22,107 nucleotides of DNA, taken from contig JAUCBJ010006707.1 in NCBI GenBank assembly GCA_032718475.1, positions 1-22,107 of the forward strand, in the 5' to 3' direction. This document shows positions 1 through 9,026 of this stretch, piece after piece. The first letter of the stretch is position 1, and every line of letters begins with the position of its first letter. The DNA is from Nemertoderma westbladi (Eukaryota; Xenacoelomorpha; Nemertodermatida; Nemertodermatidae). Position numbers and translations under genes: made by a program. The notes under the pieces were generated by a model that was given only the letters and a program-made list of their open reading frames with translations, did no database searches and was not told the DNA's origin.

Positions 1-1201
1 AGTCACATATAAAAGGAACACAGACTGAATCATGTAGGGTCTATCAAATAACATTAGATTCACTTCAAACCACTTTAACATAAGTCACAATCGTTTATCT
101 GTAACCCTTCTCTCTTACCTTCGGTATATCAAGAATATTGGGTTTCGGGGTTGTTTATCGTTATTCCAAATATAATAATTCATCAACCATATTATGAAGA
201 ACTGACAGTAAATAGCAGTATAAAACAACAACTGAACACTGATTGTTACGAGTTTGCAATGTTTCAGCAGTCAGGATGTATCATCAGTCAGCAGTGATTC
301 CATGAGTCAGGTAGTCGTTAGGTATGTTAAAGGATATATGCCCTTTATAATTAAACCTACTAGTGTAAGACTAAAAACAGTAAGGCACAAAATACTTCCA
401 AGCCGTTCTTTCTTAGGCTCTGGACTGAATGTAAACACTGCACATAGGCATTGCGTCATTTCTCGGAAATTTTCTGTACAAGGAGCCACAAAAACGCTCT
501 CATTGGCTGACTGAACTGAGAGACGCCGTAGAACAAAGGAAATCAACACATATGAATGTCAGCTGTTAACCGTAGTCATAGTAACTACTGTTCAAGAGTA
601 GCTATCACCCTTTTGCGTCACGAATTGCCATAGAATCATAAAATATGCCTTTCACAGTACACATACGGAGGAAATAGGTCTTAGATCCTCTAAAAACACC
701 GATACAGCAATAATACGGTCTCTTACACTTATTAAATCAACTACAGAGTATTTTAATGTAAAAGATAATAAAAATAACGGGGCAATTCAGCAAAGGCTTT
801 TACAGTTATGTTGAAGCACATTAACTCTACCTTAATACGTATTTAATATTCCATTGAATCGTACTATATGACTACTATTACTATTATTATTACTCTATCT
901 GTATGTGCTAGAACCCTACTGTATGGCATGTATTTTTATGGAACATCAGGGAAAACTGCGGGTTCGGAAATAAATATTATTATTATTATTATAGCAAACA
1001 GCATTTCTAGCAATAAAGTAACATGTGAGGACCAGCTCCATTTTGTGTCAAAAATTACACATTGGCCTTTCTAGTGATTTTCTATACGGTACCTTTCTTG
1101 GTAGTCTCTGCAATATGATGCATGCTGTGAAAAATTAATCTATGTAAAAGGGATTTCATCCATTTTCATATTCTTCCACAATATCATTATTTGCGTTGCA
1201 G
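1..1201. other. Intron or upstream non-coding DNA
   Basis: No open frame here looks like a protein of any family I recognise, and codon patterns are random. The stretch is AT-rich, with short ATT/TTA trinucleotide runs near 868-895 and 975-992. It ends in a pyrimidine-leaning tract and the AG at 1200-1201 that opens the downstream exon, so at least its right part is most simply an intron. Earlier exons (signal peptide, start codon) were not found and probably lie upstream of the window. Confidence 0.55.
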
Positions 1202-1203
1202 CT
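1198..1203 (+). promoter_or_regulatory. 3' splice acceptor of the LDLa/FReD exon
   Basis: The sequence ttgcgttgcag|ct gives a consensus acceptor with AG at 1200-1201 after a moderately T-rich tract. The LDLa1 module begins five codons later in the same open frame, and the implied phase-1 junction matches the usual exon phase of LDLa modules. Confidence 0.7.
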
Positions 1204-2652
1204 CACAATGTAATTTGTAATGAAGCAACAGAATTTCCATGTGGAGATGAATATGGAACATGTCTTAATAATAGTTGGCTTTGTGACAAAAAGATAGATT
1301 GTCCAAACAGAGCTGATGAGAATAATTGTAGTCATCAATGCGATGTTAATCAATTTATGTGTTTGAGCGATTTCTCCTGTATTCCTGACACCCAGCTGTG
1401 CCACAACGGTTCTCAGTGTATGGATGATTCGGACGAAATTTACTGTGATGCTGGAAAAACTTCTCTCCAACTAGCGGAATGTGGCAACCCATCTGATTTC
1501 ACCTGCCCATTCCGAAGAGCACCTCCATACCAAGATAATTTCGTACTTGTATGTTTTCCCCAACATGTAATTTGTGACACAAATCTAAATTGCCGTCAAA
1601 GAAATGTTAGTCATGAAGTTTATTACTCAGATGAGAACAATTTTATGGGAAATTGCACAGACTACACACTTTGCACAAATACAGAGTTTGCATGCCTCAA
1701 CCACCAGGAATGCATACCTTATAACAAAATAAATGATGACAATGATGATTGCAGTGATGGTTCTGATGAGAATAATGGTGGGGGAAGTACATTGGGTACA
1801 TCTTGCGATGTATTGAAAGACAATCCCGTTTATCCTGAAGCTTATAATAGGTGTTTAACGGCAATGGCAATTCTCGCAGAAGAACATTTGGAGACCCAAA
1901 CTCAACAAACGCTGCAAGCTCAACAAGCATGTCTGGATGAGTTGTTAAAAGATGGATGTACTGATTACAAGGATTTGGGTTTGTGTGGCTTACTAAACCC
2001 CGAAGGTATAGATTTGTTAAAATGCCGAGTGTATGAATCGAATGGCGTTTCAAAGGGTTTTCTTATGATTCAAAATCGGATGTTTCGATTCAAAAATTTT
2101 GATTTTGCTCAGGGTTGGAAGAGATATAGAGATGGATTTGGAAACGAAAGTAGTTATTGGTTAGGATTGAAAAATATTGCCGCCATTACAAAATTAGCAA
2201 AGTCAGTGAATCGCACAGCTGTACTCCGAGTGTTTCTGGCACAGGACGGTTGGGATGTAACACAACAGACCGAATATACATATACTTGTTCCAAATATAA
2301 CAACTTTCATGTTGTTGATTCGACCACTTTCATGGCTGAAGTAAGTGGTGGTGTTGCGGGTGGATGTAATTTTAATATATCAGGTGTGCCTTTGGCTACT
2401 CATGCGCTTTTTATGCAGAATATCAATGGCAAACGTTTTTCTACATTTGATAATGACAATGACGACATTTCTGATAGGAATTTAGTTAACGAGTTCGGTG
2501 GTTCCGTTCCCGGGGGCTGGTGGTATGGTTCATCTTTTGAAGGTAATCTCAATGGTGGAAAACATATTACTGATACGATTCAGGGCCAAGGTCTGACAAC
2601 AAGGCTTGGTGGAACTCAATATGTCAAATCATTTATGTATGTCGATTTTTGA
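1202..2652 (+). CDS. LDLa-repeat / fibrinogen-related (FReD) extracellular protein, 3'-terminal exon
   Basis: Terminal coding exon of a secreted or cell-surface lectin-like protein. The true exon starts after the acceptor AG (1200-1201) in phase 1, usual for LDLa modules; the first ATG at 1357 lies inside module 2 and is not the start. Modules: LDLa1 1216-1329 (six Cys, ADE in place of SDE), LDLa2 1339-1446 (six Cys, DDSDE calcium motif), LDLa3 1480-1656 (six Cys with long insertions), LDLa4 1672-1776 (fourth Cys missing, no last Cys at its usual place). A helical Gln-rich linker follows, then a fibrinogen-related domain about 1957-2652 with YRDGFGN, YWLGLKNI, FSTFDNDND (calcium site) and GGWWY/NLNG. 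The stop is TGA at 2650-2652. In FReDs this domain usually binds carbohydrate or acetyl groups. The usual second disulphide pair (NCA...WWxxxC) is absent, while Cys at 2287 and 2365 are extra. The N-terminus, and so full length, is unknown. No frameshift is seen. Orthology is not assigned. Confidence 0.85.
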
Positions 2653-2933
2653 TGATATGTATTCACTAGATATTATATTTTATATGGAATAGGGTGTTTA
2701 ACATGTATTGCAGCCCAGGTCAGCCAAAACAGGTTAAATATACTTTTGTAAAAATATGACATCAGTACCTATATATTTCATATTTTGCTACAGTTTTGAT
2801 ATTTTGCTAAATGTCTCCACTGGATCATGGTTAGATTATTATACATCGGACTATGGATGTATCCTACAGTTTGGATTTTTACACAAACTTAAAAAACTAA
2901 CAATATTATTATCTCTTCTTTAATAGTACAATG
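2653..2933. other. 3' UTR/flank with a degenerate outer TIR remnant
   Basis: Non-coding sequence after the FReD stop codon. I found no AATAAA close downstream, so the cleavage site is not placed. Around 2713-2733 the word ggtcagccaaaac resembles the TIR of the neighbouring element, and its inverted counterpart occurs at about 4638-4658. This suggests an older, related inverted-repeat element enclosing the one at 2936-4369. Confidence 0.4.
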
Positions 2934-2935
2934 TA

Positions 2936-3160
2936 CCGGGTATTCCATAATGATTGCCCCCCCCCCCCCTGGCCAGCCAAAACTTCCAGACATGCACCTT
3001 AGTGTAATATATCATTCGAAAGAGAATTTAATTCTGAGCTTGCATGCAAAAATTTAGGGTCCAATACCAAAGTATAAATCTTACTATCTACTTTTCAATA
3101 TTTGTGATTTAATCACAATTTAAAAAATATAATTTATCCAGCGTTAGGCATCAGCTTTAC
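2936..3160 (+). repeat. Left terminal inverted repeat of the TA-flanked element
   Basis: It matches the reverse complement of 4109-4369 with substitutions and small indels. Landmarks shared by both arms are the 20-bp end, the poly-C tract, gtaatatatcattcgaaaga, a gattyaatcacaat block and atttatccagcgttag. Confidence 0.8.
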
Positions 3161-3215
3161 AGCAGCTTTATCTTCTTTGCAGCACGGGGAGCTCCTCGAT
3201 AGTGGCAAAGGATTT

Positions 3216-3231
3216 GGCCCTTAAAAGGACC
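3216..3231 (-). promoter_or_regulatory. Histone-type mRNA 3' stem-loop (minus strand)
   Basis: On the minus strand the 16 bases GGTCCTTTTAAGGGCC form a 6-bp stem (one G-U pair) and a TTTA loop. This fits the metazoan replication-dependent histone 3' end pattern, 6-bp stem plus 4-base U-rich loop. The flanking AACCAAAAC on the 5' side also matches the usual histone context. About 35 bases downstream lies a purine-rich AAAGAAGATAAAG that could act as a histone downstream element for U7 snRNP, though it is further away than usual. In histone genes this structure binds SLBP and directs cleavage without polyadenylation. Function inside a transposon is not shown. Confidence 0.55.
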
Positions 3232-3254
3232 GTTTTGGTTTGAGTTCAATTTGA

Positions 3255-3390
3255 TTATGCCACAGAATCACGACCCTTTCTAAAAGTAACATCTCTGATC
3301 CTGTCAACCTTACGTTTTTCTTCAGAGTCGTCAAATATTGCACTGGAACTTGTCATTTTAATTACTTCTGTTAGGCCTAATTCAGTAAAA
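3255..3390 (-). pseudogene. Possible decayed histone-like C-terminus upstream of the stem-loop
   Basis: A minus-strand frame open through about 3390 ends in TAA at 3255-3257, 23 bases before the stem-loop; its only internal ATG is at 3354-3356 (33 codons). By eye the residues show AIFDDSE, then KR, then RDV, then RKGR and a final Ala before the stop. This echoes the order of the H3 tail end (GLFEDTN ... AKR ... KDI ... RRIRGERA) with a short gap. The match is weak and an H4-like reading is almost as possible, so the histone identity rests mainly on the stem-loop. It may simply be a chance frame. Confidence 0.25.
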
Positions 3391-4108
3391 TTACCAAAGA
3401 AACACTAATACCGGTAACTGAATTCTGTAATATATTGCAATACAGCAAAAGTTAGGCAGTAATAACTGTTTAAGGGGGGGGGGGGGGGGTAGCGCATTTT
3501 CTGACCAAAAAGTCGAATTTTTGAAACATATCCTATCTGATTCAGAATTTCATGCTGAATCCAAATATGGAAACCGTTTTCCCATATCTTGCTTAGTTTT
3601 CGAGATATCTGGGATAGAAGATACTGGCTCCGATATATCGCGATATCGGTAAGGCGATGAAGTTTGGGGTTTGCATTCAATTTCTGCAAATTTATGTTCT
3701 CAGTGGTGCTAATTGGATGTCTCCACGAGAAAGAGCACAAAATTTTAATTGAGAAGGTATTTTTTTATGATTATTTGACCTACTGATCAGTTTATAAGAC
3801 AACTTCATGTCTCCGGAATGAAGACGGGACTCGAATAAGCGACTCTGCGGTCTTTGCGGGATTACACGGAATAGACTTATCGGTCATCGGAGATCTTCAA
3901 AATGTATAATCTCCAGTTCTAGTGGTCGTACGGAGTTCGTTTAGGGCTCATTCGAAAGCTCTTTTCTCAGAGACCAAAGTTACCATTTGGTTTGGCAAAC
4001 TCTTGAAAGCTGCCTGAGCAATCATAACTTGAACAAAATTTGCAAGGCATATTTTACCAAAATTCATGTTATGTTGCTTTAGAACCATTTTGTCTTAAAT
4101 CAAATAGG

Positions 4109-4369
4109 GCTGCAAATCTGATGACTAACGCTGGATAAATTATAGTTTTTTCTAAATTGTGATTGAATCACAAATATTGAAAAACAAGATTGGTTTAAAG
4201 AATTGCCTATAAAATTTTTATACTTTTGTATTGGACCATAAATTGTTGTATGTAAGCTCAGAAGTAAATTATCTTTCGAATGATATATTACACTAAAGTA
4301 CGTGTCTGGCAGTTTTGGCTGGTCCAGTGGGGGGGGGGGGGGGGGGGGCAATAATTGTGGAACACCCGG
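4109..4369 (-). repeat. Right terminal inverted repeat of the TA-flanked element
   Basis: Inverted counterpart of 2936-3160. It is longer than the left arm by an internal block around 4180-4215 and a longer G run (about 20 G, 4329-4348). Confidence 0.8.
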
Positions 4370-4371
4370 TA

Positions 4372-4706
4372 ATTCCCGTGGGGGGTGGGGGGGGGGAAGG
4401 TTAAACTACGGAAATAAAGATCCAATTCAATTAATTAAATCTACAACATTGAATAATAAATAATTTTTACTCAATATGTTATTTAATATGTTGGTTTACA
4501 TTTATAAATTTTCCCACGTTATCTTAAAATAAAATTAATTTTGAATGGTATATCATACTTCTATAAATAAATTAATAAATTAATTAAATATAATCAGCTT
4601 AAAATAAAATAATATTATGGATGGAATATCCTATTCTGCAGTTTTGGCTGACCAGCCTAATTAGTTTTGTAGGAAGAAGTGCTACAACCCAGTGCATCCA
4701 ATTTTT
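4372..4706. other. AT-rich non-coding stretch with G-rich start
   Basis: It begins with a G-rich tract (4379-4398), then AT-rich sequence without open frames. Near 4638-4658 it contains gcagttttggctgaccagcc, an inverted match to 2713-2733, which may mark the right edge of an older related element. Nothing else recognised. Confidence 0.4.
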
Positions 4707-4915
4707 CTAAAGTACAACATGAAATGAAATATGAGTTATATGTAAAATTAACAAATAAACCAAAGTAAAATAATTACCAAAAATAGGGTTGGTGAGCGAA
4801 AAAATAGTTGGGCTAGAAACAATTGAATAAGGGGTAAAAAGGTGCCCTGAATCGAGTGGCGGGATGTGTAAAAACATTGTTTGTAAAAACACAAGGAAAC
4901 GGTCGAAATGCCGGA
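4707..4915 (-). repeat. Uninterrupted copy of the repeat that hosts the foldback element
   Basis: Read on the minus strand, this segment matches 8853-8922 joined directly to 11867-11945. Shared words include catttcgaccgtttcc, ctcgattcagg and accccttattcat/a. At 4835-4842 it has a single taaaaagg (minus CCTTTTTA) where the other copy carries a 2.9-kb insertion between two CCTTCTTA copies. It is therefore a related empty site. The family of this repeat was not recognised. With the copy at 8853 it forms an inverted pair around the LINE block. Confidence 0.7.
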
Positions 4916-4929
4916 AGTAGGGGTTATGT

Positions 4930-5092
4930 CGTGTTTCGGCAACTGTCACGTTTAGGCAACTCAAATTCGCGTTTCTGCAACTAAACAATTACGTTTCACC
5001 AGCTGCTATAGTTGTGTTTCGGCAACTCGTAGTTGCATTTCGGCAACTCATAGTTGCATTTCGGGTAACTGAAGTTGCGTTTAGGCAACTAG
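4930..5092. repeat. Degenerate short tandem array, CGTTTCGGCAACT units
   Basis: About eight copies of a 13-base core spaced 19-24 bases apart. In the last four the spacer supplies AGTTGC before the core, so each unit becomes a small hairpin (AGTTGC ... GCAACT with a loop of about six bases). It lies between the LINE 3' end and the host-repeat copy. No coding potential. Confidence 0.7.
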
Positions 5093-5111
5093 GTCACTTC
5101 TACTACTACTA

Positions 5112-6096
5112 CTAGGATCGGCATGCTGCATTGTAGCTGCATTTTTTAGAATGCTGTGCCGGCTTGTCAACAAAATTGCACCGCCACAACTCCCTATCAC
5201 CCATGACATTTGCTAGATCATCCGCATCTTTAAGGCCAGTGTCCTTTAAGATGCGTCTCAAGAAAGTCATGGGCTGTCCACCATGCTTATTCACTCCATG
5301 AGGCTGCCAAAGTACAAGATTATGCACTGGCTGGTCCTCACGGCGAAAGCAATGTCCTGCAAAGCGGAGGCGATTTTGTTCTAGTGTCAAGCTTGGGGGA
5401 ACCAATGAGACACCTCCAATGTTATATAGTGTCTGGTTGGAGATGTGTGCATTGTATTTGACACAATGAACCCGGCGTAGCATTCTTGTGAATGTGCCAT
5501 CCAGAGATTTGGTGTCCTCAGCAGTTAGAGTCCAGCATGGACTCCCGTAGAGGAGTACTGGAACTACTGCTGCTCTAAATAATCGGACCTTAAGTTTCCG
5601 ATTAATTCTCGGTGACTTCCAAATCCTGGAAACCCTATTCAAGGCTGCCCATGCCTTTCCCTTACGTTTTCGAAGGTCCTCATCTGACTTCCGGATCCAT
5701 GATCCCAGGTAACAGAAGTCGTCCACATGCTCAAGCATACCATCCTTTGAGCTTATGCTCATCCGATCAGAGACTTGCTGAGGACTTTCAAAGTTAACTG
5801 TCAGAATTTTGGTCTTTCTGGAGTTCATAAAAAGCCCAACACTAGAAGCAGCATGTTCTAATGAGCTGAGGAGCCGTTGGGCTCCTTCTAATGATTCTGA
5901 GAGTACTCCTAAGTCATCAGCAAATTCTAGATCAGTTAGGTACTTGGCAGGATTTCCTCGACTTCTGGAGCCAGTAGGTGGAGTTATCATCACCCCATCA
6001 TCATTATAATGATCTAAGGACATGCGTAGAACATAGTCAACCACAATAATGAAAAAGAATGGTGCAAGTGTGTCTCCTTGGAGGACACCCATAACA
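5112..6096 (-). pseudogene. LINE reverse transcriptase palm/thumb and C-terminal segment
   Basis: Frame 3 of the element. It begins at GVLQGDTLAPF (about 6060-6089). The catalytic FADD is at 5913-5924 within LEFADDLGVLS, followed by the FCYLGSWI block, a thumb region with PVLLYGSPCWTLT, and a C-terminal part with RFAGHCFRRED. The stop codon TAG (5112-5114) is the first unit of the TAG-repeat tail. Catalytic residues are present, so loss of function comes from the frameshifts. Confidence 0.85.
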
Positions 6097-7495
6097 CTTC
6101 AAATGGTTCTGTGCACCGTCAACAGTAGACACAAATGTTGTCGAACCATCGTATACTGATCTGATTGCTGCAATAATTTCATCAGGAATCCCATATAATG
6201 AAAGTATGCTGAACATACGTGGGCGAGAGACTGAATCAAAGGCCTTGAAGAAGTCAACAAAGATAACAGCCAGATGCCTGTCTTTCTTTTTTGATAACTC
6301 TTCAATTATCCTTCTAAGTGCCAAAATGGGCTCCATGGTCCCACGACCTTTACGGAACCCATTCTGATTTCCACGGAGCAGTCTCTCAATGGGATCCCTG
6401 ATGCGATTTAATAGAATCCTATTGTATAGCTTTGCAGCAATCGAGATCAATGAGATTCCCCAAAAAGAACCATAGAGTGTTAGGTTGCCCTTCTTGGGAA
6501 CTGGCACCAACTTATTTGTTTTCATTTCTTGTGGGACTCTTGTTGTTCGGTACATGTCTACTATGATGGGATAGATGAGCTTTAAACACTCAGGTATTTT
6601 AAAGACCTCAGGTGGAACACCATCTACTCCACTGGCACGATTGGTCTTAATGCTCTTTGCAGCAGCCTTCACTTCTGCAAAGGAGATATCGCCAATGGGA
6701 ATATCTGGGAGTACAGACTCAGACACTTTTACTTCTATAAAGTTATCAGGCAATACCCTGTCATTATTGAGGAGCTTTTCAAAGTGGGCTTTCGAACCAT
6801 TGAGGCGATCGGCTGGTGATTCAGCCTTAACCTTGGTGGTTGGTTGGCTGATCGATTTCCATGCCTGGGATGAATGCCTGCTGTTGTCAGCATCATTGAT
6901 GGTATCAACCTGTTGGTTTATTAGCTCCTGTAGATTAGCAGAGTACTGCCTGTTCAGGGACCTAGATGCAGCCTTAACTGCATTCTTGGCCGCTGTAGTC
7001 TGTTTGAGTCGGGACTCTTTCTGCGCCTTATGAAGGTCATTTCGGCACTTCTGAATTTTGTTGTCAGTCCAGGGGGCCCTTTTCCTGTTTCGAGGGTATA
7101 CAGGAACTGTTTCTGCAGCTGCTAACTTAACTGCTTCTGTAAAGGCAGTATAGCCCTCACAGTGATCTGCCGCCTCAGAGGCAAGAGCCTCATACCTGTT
7201 GCTCAGCTGTAGTGTGAAGATGGATCTCACACTTGGCTGTTGCAACAGAGAAGACCAGTCATGCCGCGGCAAGGCAGATTTCGTTGTTCTGCTAGCACGC
7301 AGACTAAGTCTTACCTTGGCCACAATAAGGCGGTGATCACTGGAGAAGGGTCGAAGTGTAAATGCATTACAGTCTCGTATAGAGCTCCTGTATTTCCTAC
7401 GAAACAGAATATGGTCTATCTGGGAATTGTGACCACTGGGTCCACTATGAGTCCATAGCTTTCCAGTTCGCTTCTTGAACTGGGTTCCAGCCGAA
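6097..7495 (-). pseudogene. LINE endonuclease C-terminus plus reverse transcriptase fingers/palm
   Basis: Frame 2 of the same element. It opens with the end of the endonuclease (HNSQIDHILFR and the catalytic SDH at 7333-7341), then a linker of Lys/Arg-rich helices (about 6800-7100). Next come RT motifs: a degraded YRGISLLS-type block (YGSFWGISLIS), NQNGFRKGRGT, and the first catalytic Asp in FVDFFKAFDS (about 6234-6262). The frame breaks near 6100, just before GVLQGD, by a one-base shift. Confidence 0.85.
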
Positions 7496-8003
7496 AAATA
7501 AAATCCTGAAAATGGACAGAATTTCGGTTAACACTATTGCTATAGACCCAGGGCGATGTAGGTGATTGATGCAGACTTGCATTAAAGTCTCCCAGGAATG
7601 TTAAGAATGCATGCTGATCCACTCCATCAGTAGCTGCTTGTAGATTGTGGTAGAAATTTTCCACCTCCTCTACAGGGGCAACACTAGTTGGAGAGTAGCA
7701 CACAATCAGAACCACCTTAGGAAACTTCTTAGCCAGTCTTCCAGAACATGAGAAGTGGCAACGGATGATGCGGTTAGAGATTTGGTCTATTTTGTCCAAT
7801 GCTGCATGTGCAGTTGGATTCATCAATAGACCAATTCCACCATTGCCACTATCTTCTGCTGACGCGAGGGCGAGTCGCCAACCACCCCCCATGTCCTTAA
7901 TCAGAACCTCATCAGTCTGTCCAGTCTGCATTCGGTGCTCTTGAACACCCACTGCGCTAAGAGAAAGCTTATCTGCCAAGGCAGTCAGCTCACCTTGCTG
8001 TAT
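7496..8003 (-). pseudogene. LINE AP endonuclease domain, N-terminal part
   Basis: Endonuclease/exonuclease/phosphatase-fold domain that nicks target DNA for target-primed reverse transcription. Visible landmarks are VGVQEHRM with the catalytic Glu (about 7938-7940), GGIGLLM and the GDFNA motif (7579-7592). The first strand with the Asn motif is missing because the copy is 5'-truncated. The frame is lost at a T run near 7493-7499; the closing part of the domain continues in the next frame. Confidence 0.8.
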
Positions 8004-8620
8004 TACCTTTTTGATAAAACTCGATTTTATTTTGTCCAATTGGTGCAAATTTGCAGCTGTTAGAAATGGCCAAGTTTCCCGAAAACAATAAGTAATAACT
8101 GGATGAATTTTGATTGTGAATAATTTAAGTGCTGTTGAAACTGAAAGTAAATGAGGGGATCGAATTGAATGAGAAGCTGAAAGTGCCTTACACACGGTGA
8201 TTACAATGTGTTTAGAGAAACTCATTGTGGGTTGAAAAGTGACTCCAAGATATTTATAAGAATTGACTATTGATACGGGTTCACCGTTATACGTGAATTT
8301 ATCCGCCACTGCAAGCCTGCCACCACGCCGGAATTTCATCACCGCCGTTTTACTTAGGTTCACTTTAATTCCATTTTCTGAGGACCATATCGCGATCGAA
8401 TCAAGACCAGCTTGAATTGCTTCGCGTGAATCGCTATAGAAGAGTAAATCGTCGGCGAAAAGAAGAACGATAATCTCACCAATATACCTCGCTGCTCGTT
8501 TTATGTAGTCAACTATATCGAATATGAACAAAATAAAGAGTAGAGGACTGAGTGTGTCTCCTTCAAAACGCCACGAGTTTGTTTGATAATTTTGGATACC
8601 CGTAATCCATCGAAAATTTG
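8004..8620 (-). pseudogene. Reverse transcriptase fragment of a second LINE
   Basis: Minus-strand sequence encoding the palm and thumb of a different non-LTR RT. It has EGDTLSPLLF with a frameshift just upstream (about 8560-8575), LLFADDLLFYSDS with FADD at about 8448-8459, then WSSENGIKVNLSKTAVM, SYKYLGV and a thumb running to KSSFIKKV. It is joined in frame to the endonuclease of the neighbouring LINE at about 8003, giving a fused frame of 371 residues that is a junction artefact and not a gene. It differs from the adjacent RT in every motif. Clade not assigned; CR1/Jockey/R1-like features are seen. Confidence 0.8.
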
Positions 8621-8852
8621 AATATAATTTGTTATATTATATATATATATTATTATGTTATGTTATATATATACAATTGATATAAGCCAAGTGTTTAATG
8701 ATTGAGATTTAATGTGTATTTGAATCGATCGAAAATCTCTCTCCATAGAAACCAAGATAAAAAATTATTAGATCATTGTGTAATGACGTAAAATATGTAG
8801 CAGCCAATCACAGACGATTTTCAAAATTGGCTTTCCAAGCTTACTTAAATGC
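8621..8852. other. AT-rich spacer with TA dinucleotide tract
   Basis: Contains TA-rich microsatellite DNA at about 8633-8672 and otherwise unremarkable AT-rich sequence. No gene seen. Confidence 0.5.
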
Positions 8853-8922
8853 GCCATTTCGACCGTTTCCCCGTGTTTTTACAAAAAACACACCGTGCTA
8901 CTCGATTCAGGCCACCTTCTTA
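8853..8922 (+). repeat. Host repeat, left part, interrupted by the foldback element
   Basis: Matches the minus strand of 4843-4915 (catttcgaccgtttccc through ctcgattcaggccacc). It ends with the 8-bp target duplication CCTTCTTA at 8915-8922. The rest of this repeat resumes at 11867. Confidence 0.7.
8915..8922 (+). repeat. Left target-site duplication CCTTCTTA
   Basis: Eight bases identical to 11859-11866 on the other side of the foldback element. The related empty site at 4835-4842 carries a single CCTTTTTA (minus strand). Confidence 0.8.
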
Positions 8923-9026
8923 GAGTATGGCAACGATTTTGAACATTTCTTCGCGATTTTCGCGATCTTCGCAAACGTTGCGATTATTGCGAAGATGGCA
9001 AAAATCGCGAAATTTCGCAAACGTCG

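Larger units (their letters stand above)
2936..4369. mobile_element. Non-autonomous Tc1/mariner-like TIR element (TA target site)
   Basis: About 1.43 kb bounded by long imperfect terminal inverted repeats, left about 2936-3160 and right about 4109-4369. Each end reads CCGGGTRTTCCAYAATNATTG, followed by a C/G homopolymer and gwccagccaaaac. The ends are flanked by TA on both sides (2934-2935 and 4370-4371), the target duplication of the IS630-Tc1-mariner group. No transposase is encoded; the open frames inside are short and unlike any DD(E/D) enzyme, so it would depend on transposase supplied elsewhere. The interior (about 3160-4108) holds a G run at 3474-3489 and a histone-type 3' end on the minus strand. 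Superfamily assignment rests on the TA duplication and TIR layout only. Confidence 0.75.
5101..8003 (-). mobile_element. RTE-like non-LTR retrotransposon, 5'-truncated and frameshifted
   Basis: On the minus strand this 2.9-kb unit encodes an AP-type endonuclease followed by a reverse transcriptase and ends in a short (TAG)n tail at 5101-5115, a usual LINE 3' end. Two frameshifts divide the single expected ORF (near 7495 and near 6100), so the copy is dead. The 5' end stops inside the endonuclease N-terminus, as in 5' truncation. No obvious target-site duplication links the two ends. Domain order and a C-terminal segment of the LRFAGHCFRR type suggest an RTE-like clade; a phylogeny would be required to be sure. 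Confidence 0.85.

Noticed and set aside
307-549. 80-codon minus frame with a hydrophobic C-terminus
   Set aside because: Overlapped by an equally long plus frame, with no family features; likely chance.
1357-2652. Gene start at the ATG at 1357
   Set aside because: The ATG lies inside LDLa2; LDLa1 is encoded upstream in the same frame back to an AG acceptor.
3405-3740. 111-codon minus-strand frame as a transposase
   Set aside because: No DD(E/D) spacing or helix-turn-helix seen, and it includes a Pro run from the G homopolymer.
3826-3880. tRNA-like words (gggactcgaataagc, gcgggattac)
   Set aside because: No acceptor or anticodon stem could be paired and the B-box is off consensus.
7416-8531. 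A single 371-codon RT-endonuclease gene
   Set aside because: The N-terminal half is RT thumb and the C-terminal half is endonuclease N-terminus, the reverse of LINE order. It is a junction of two elements.
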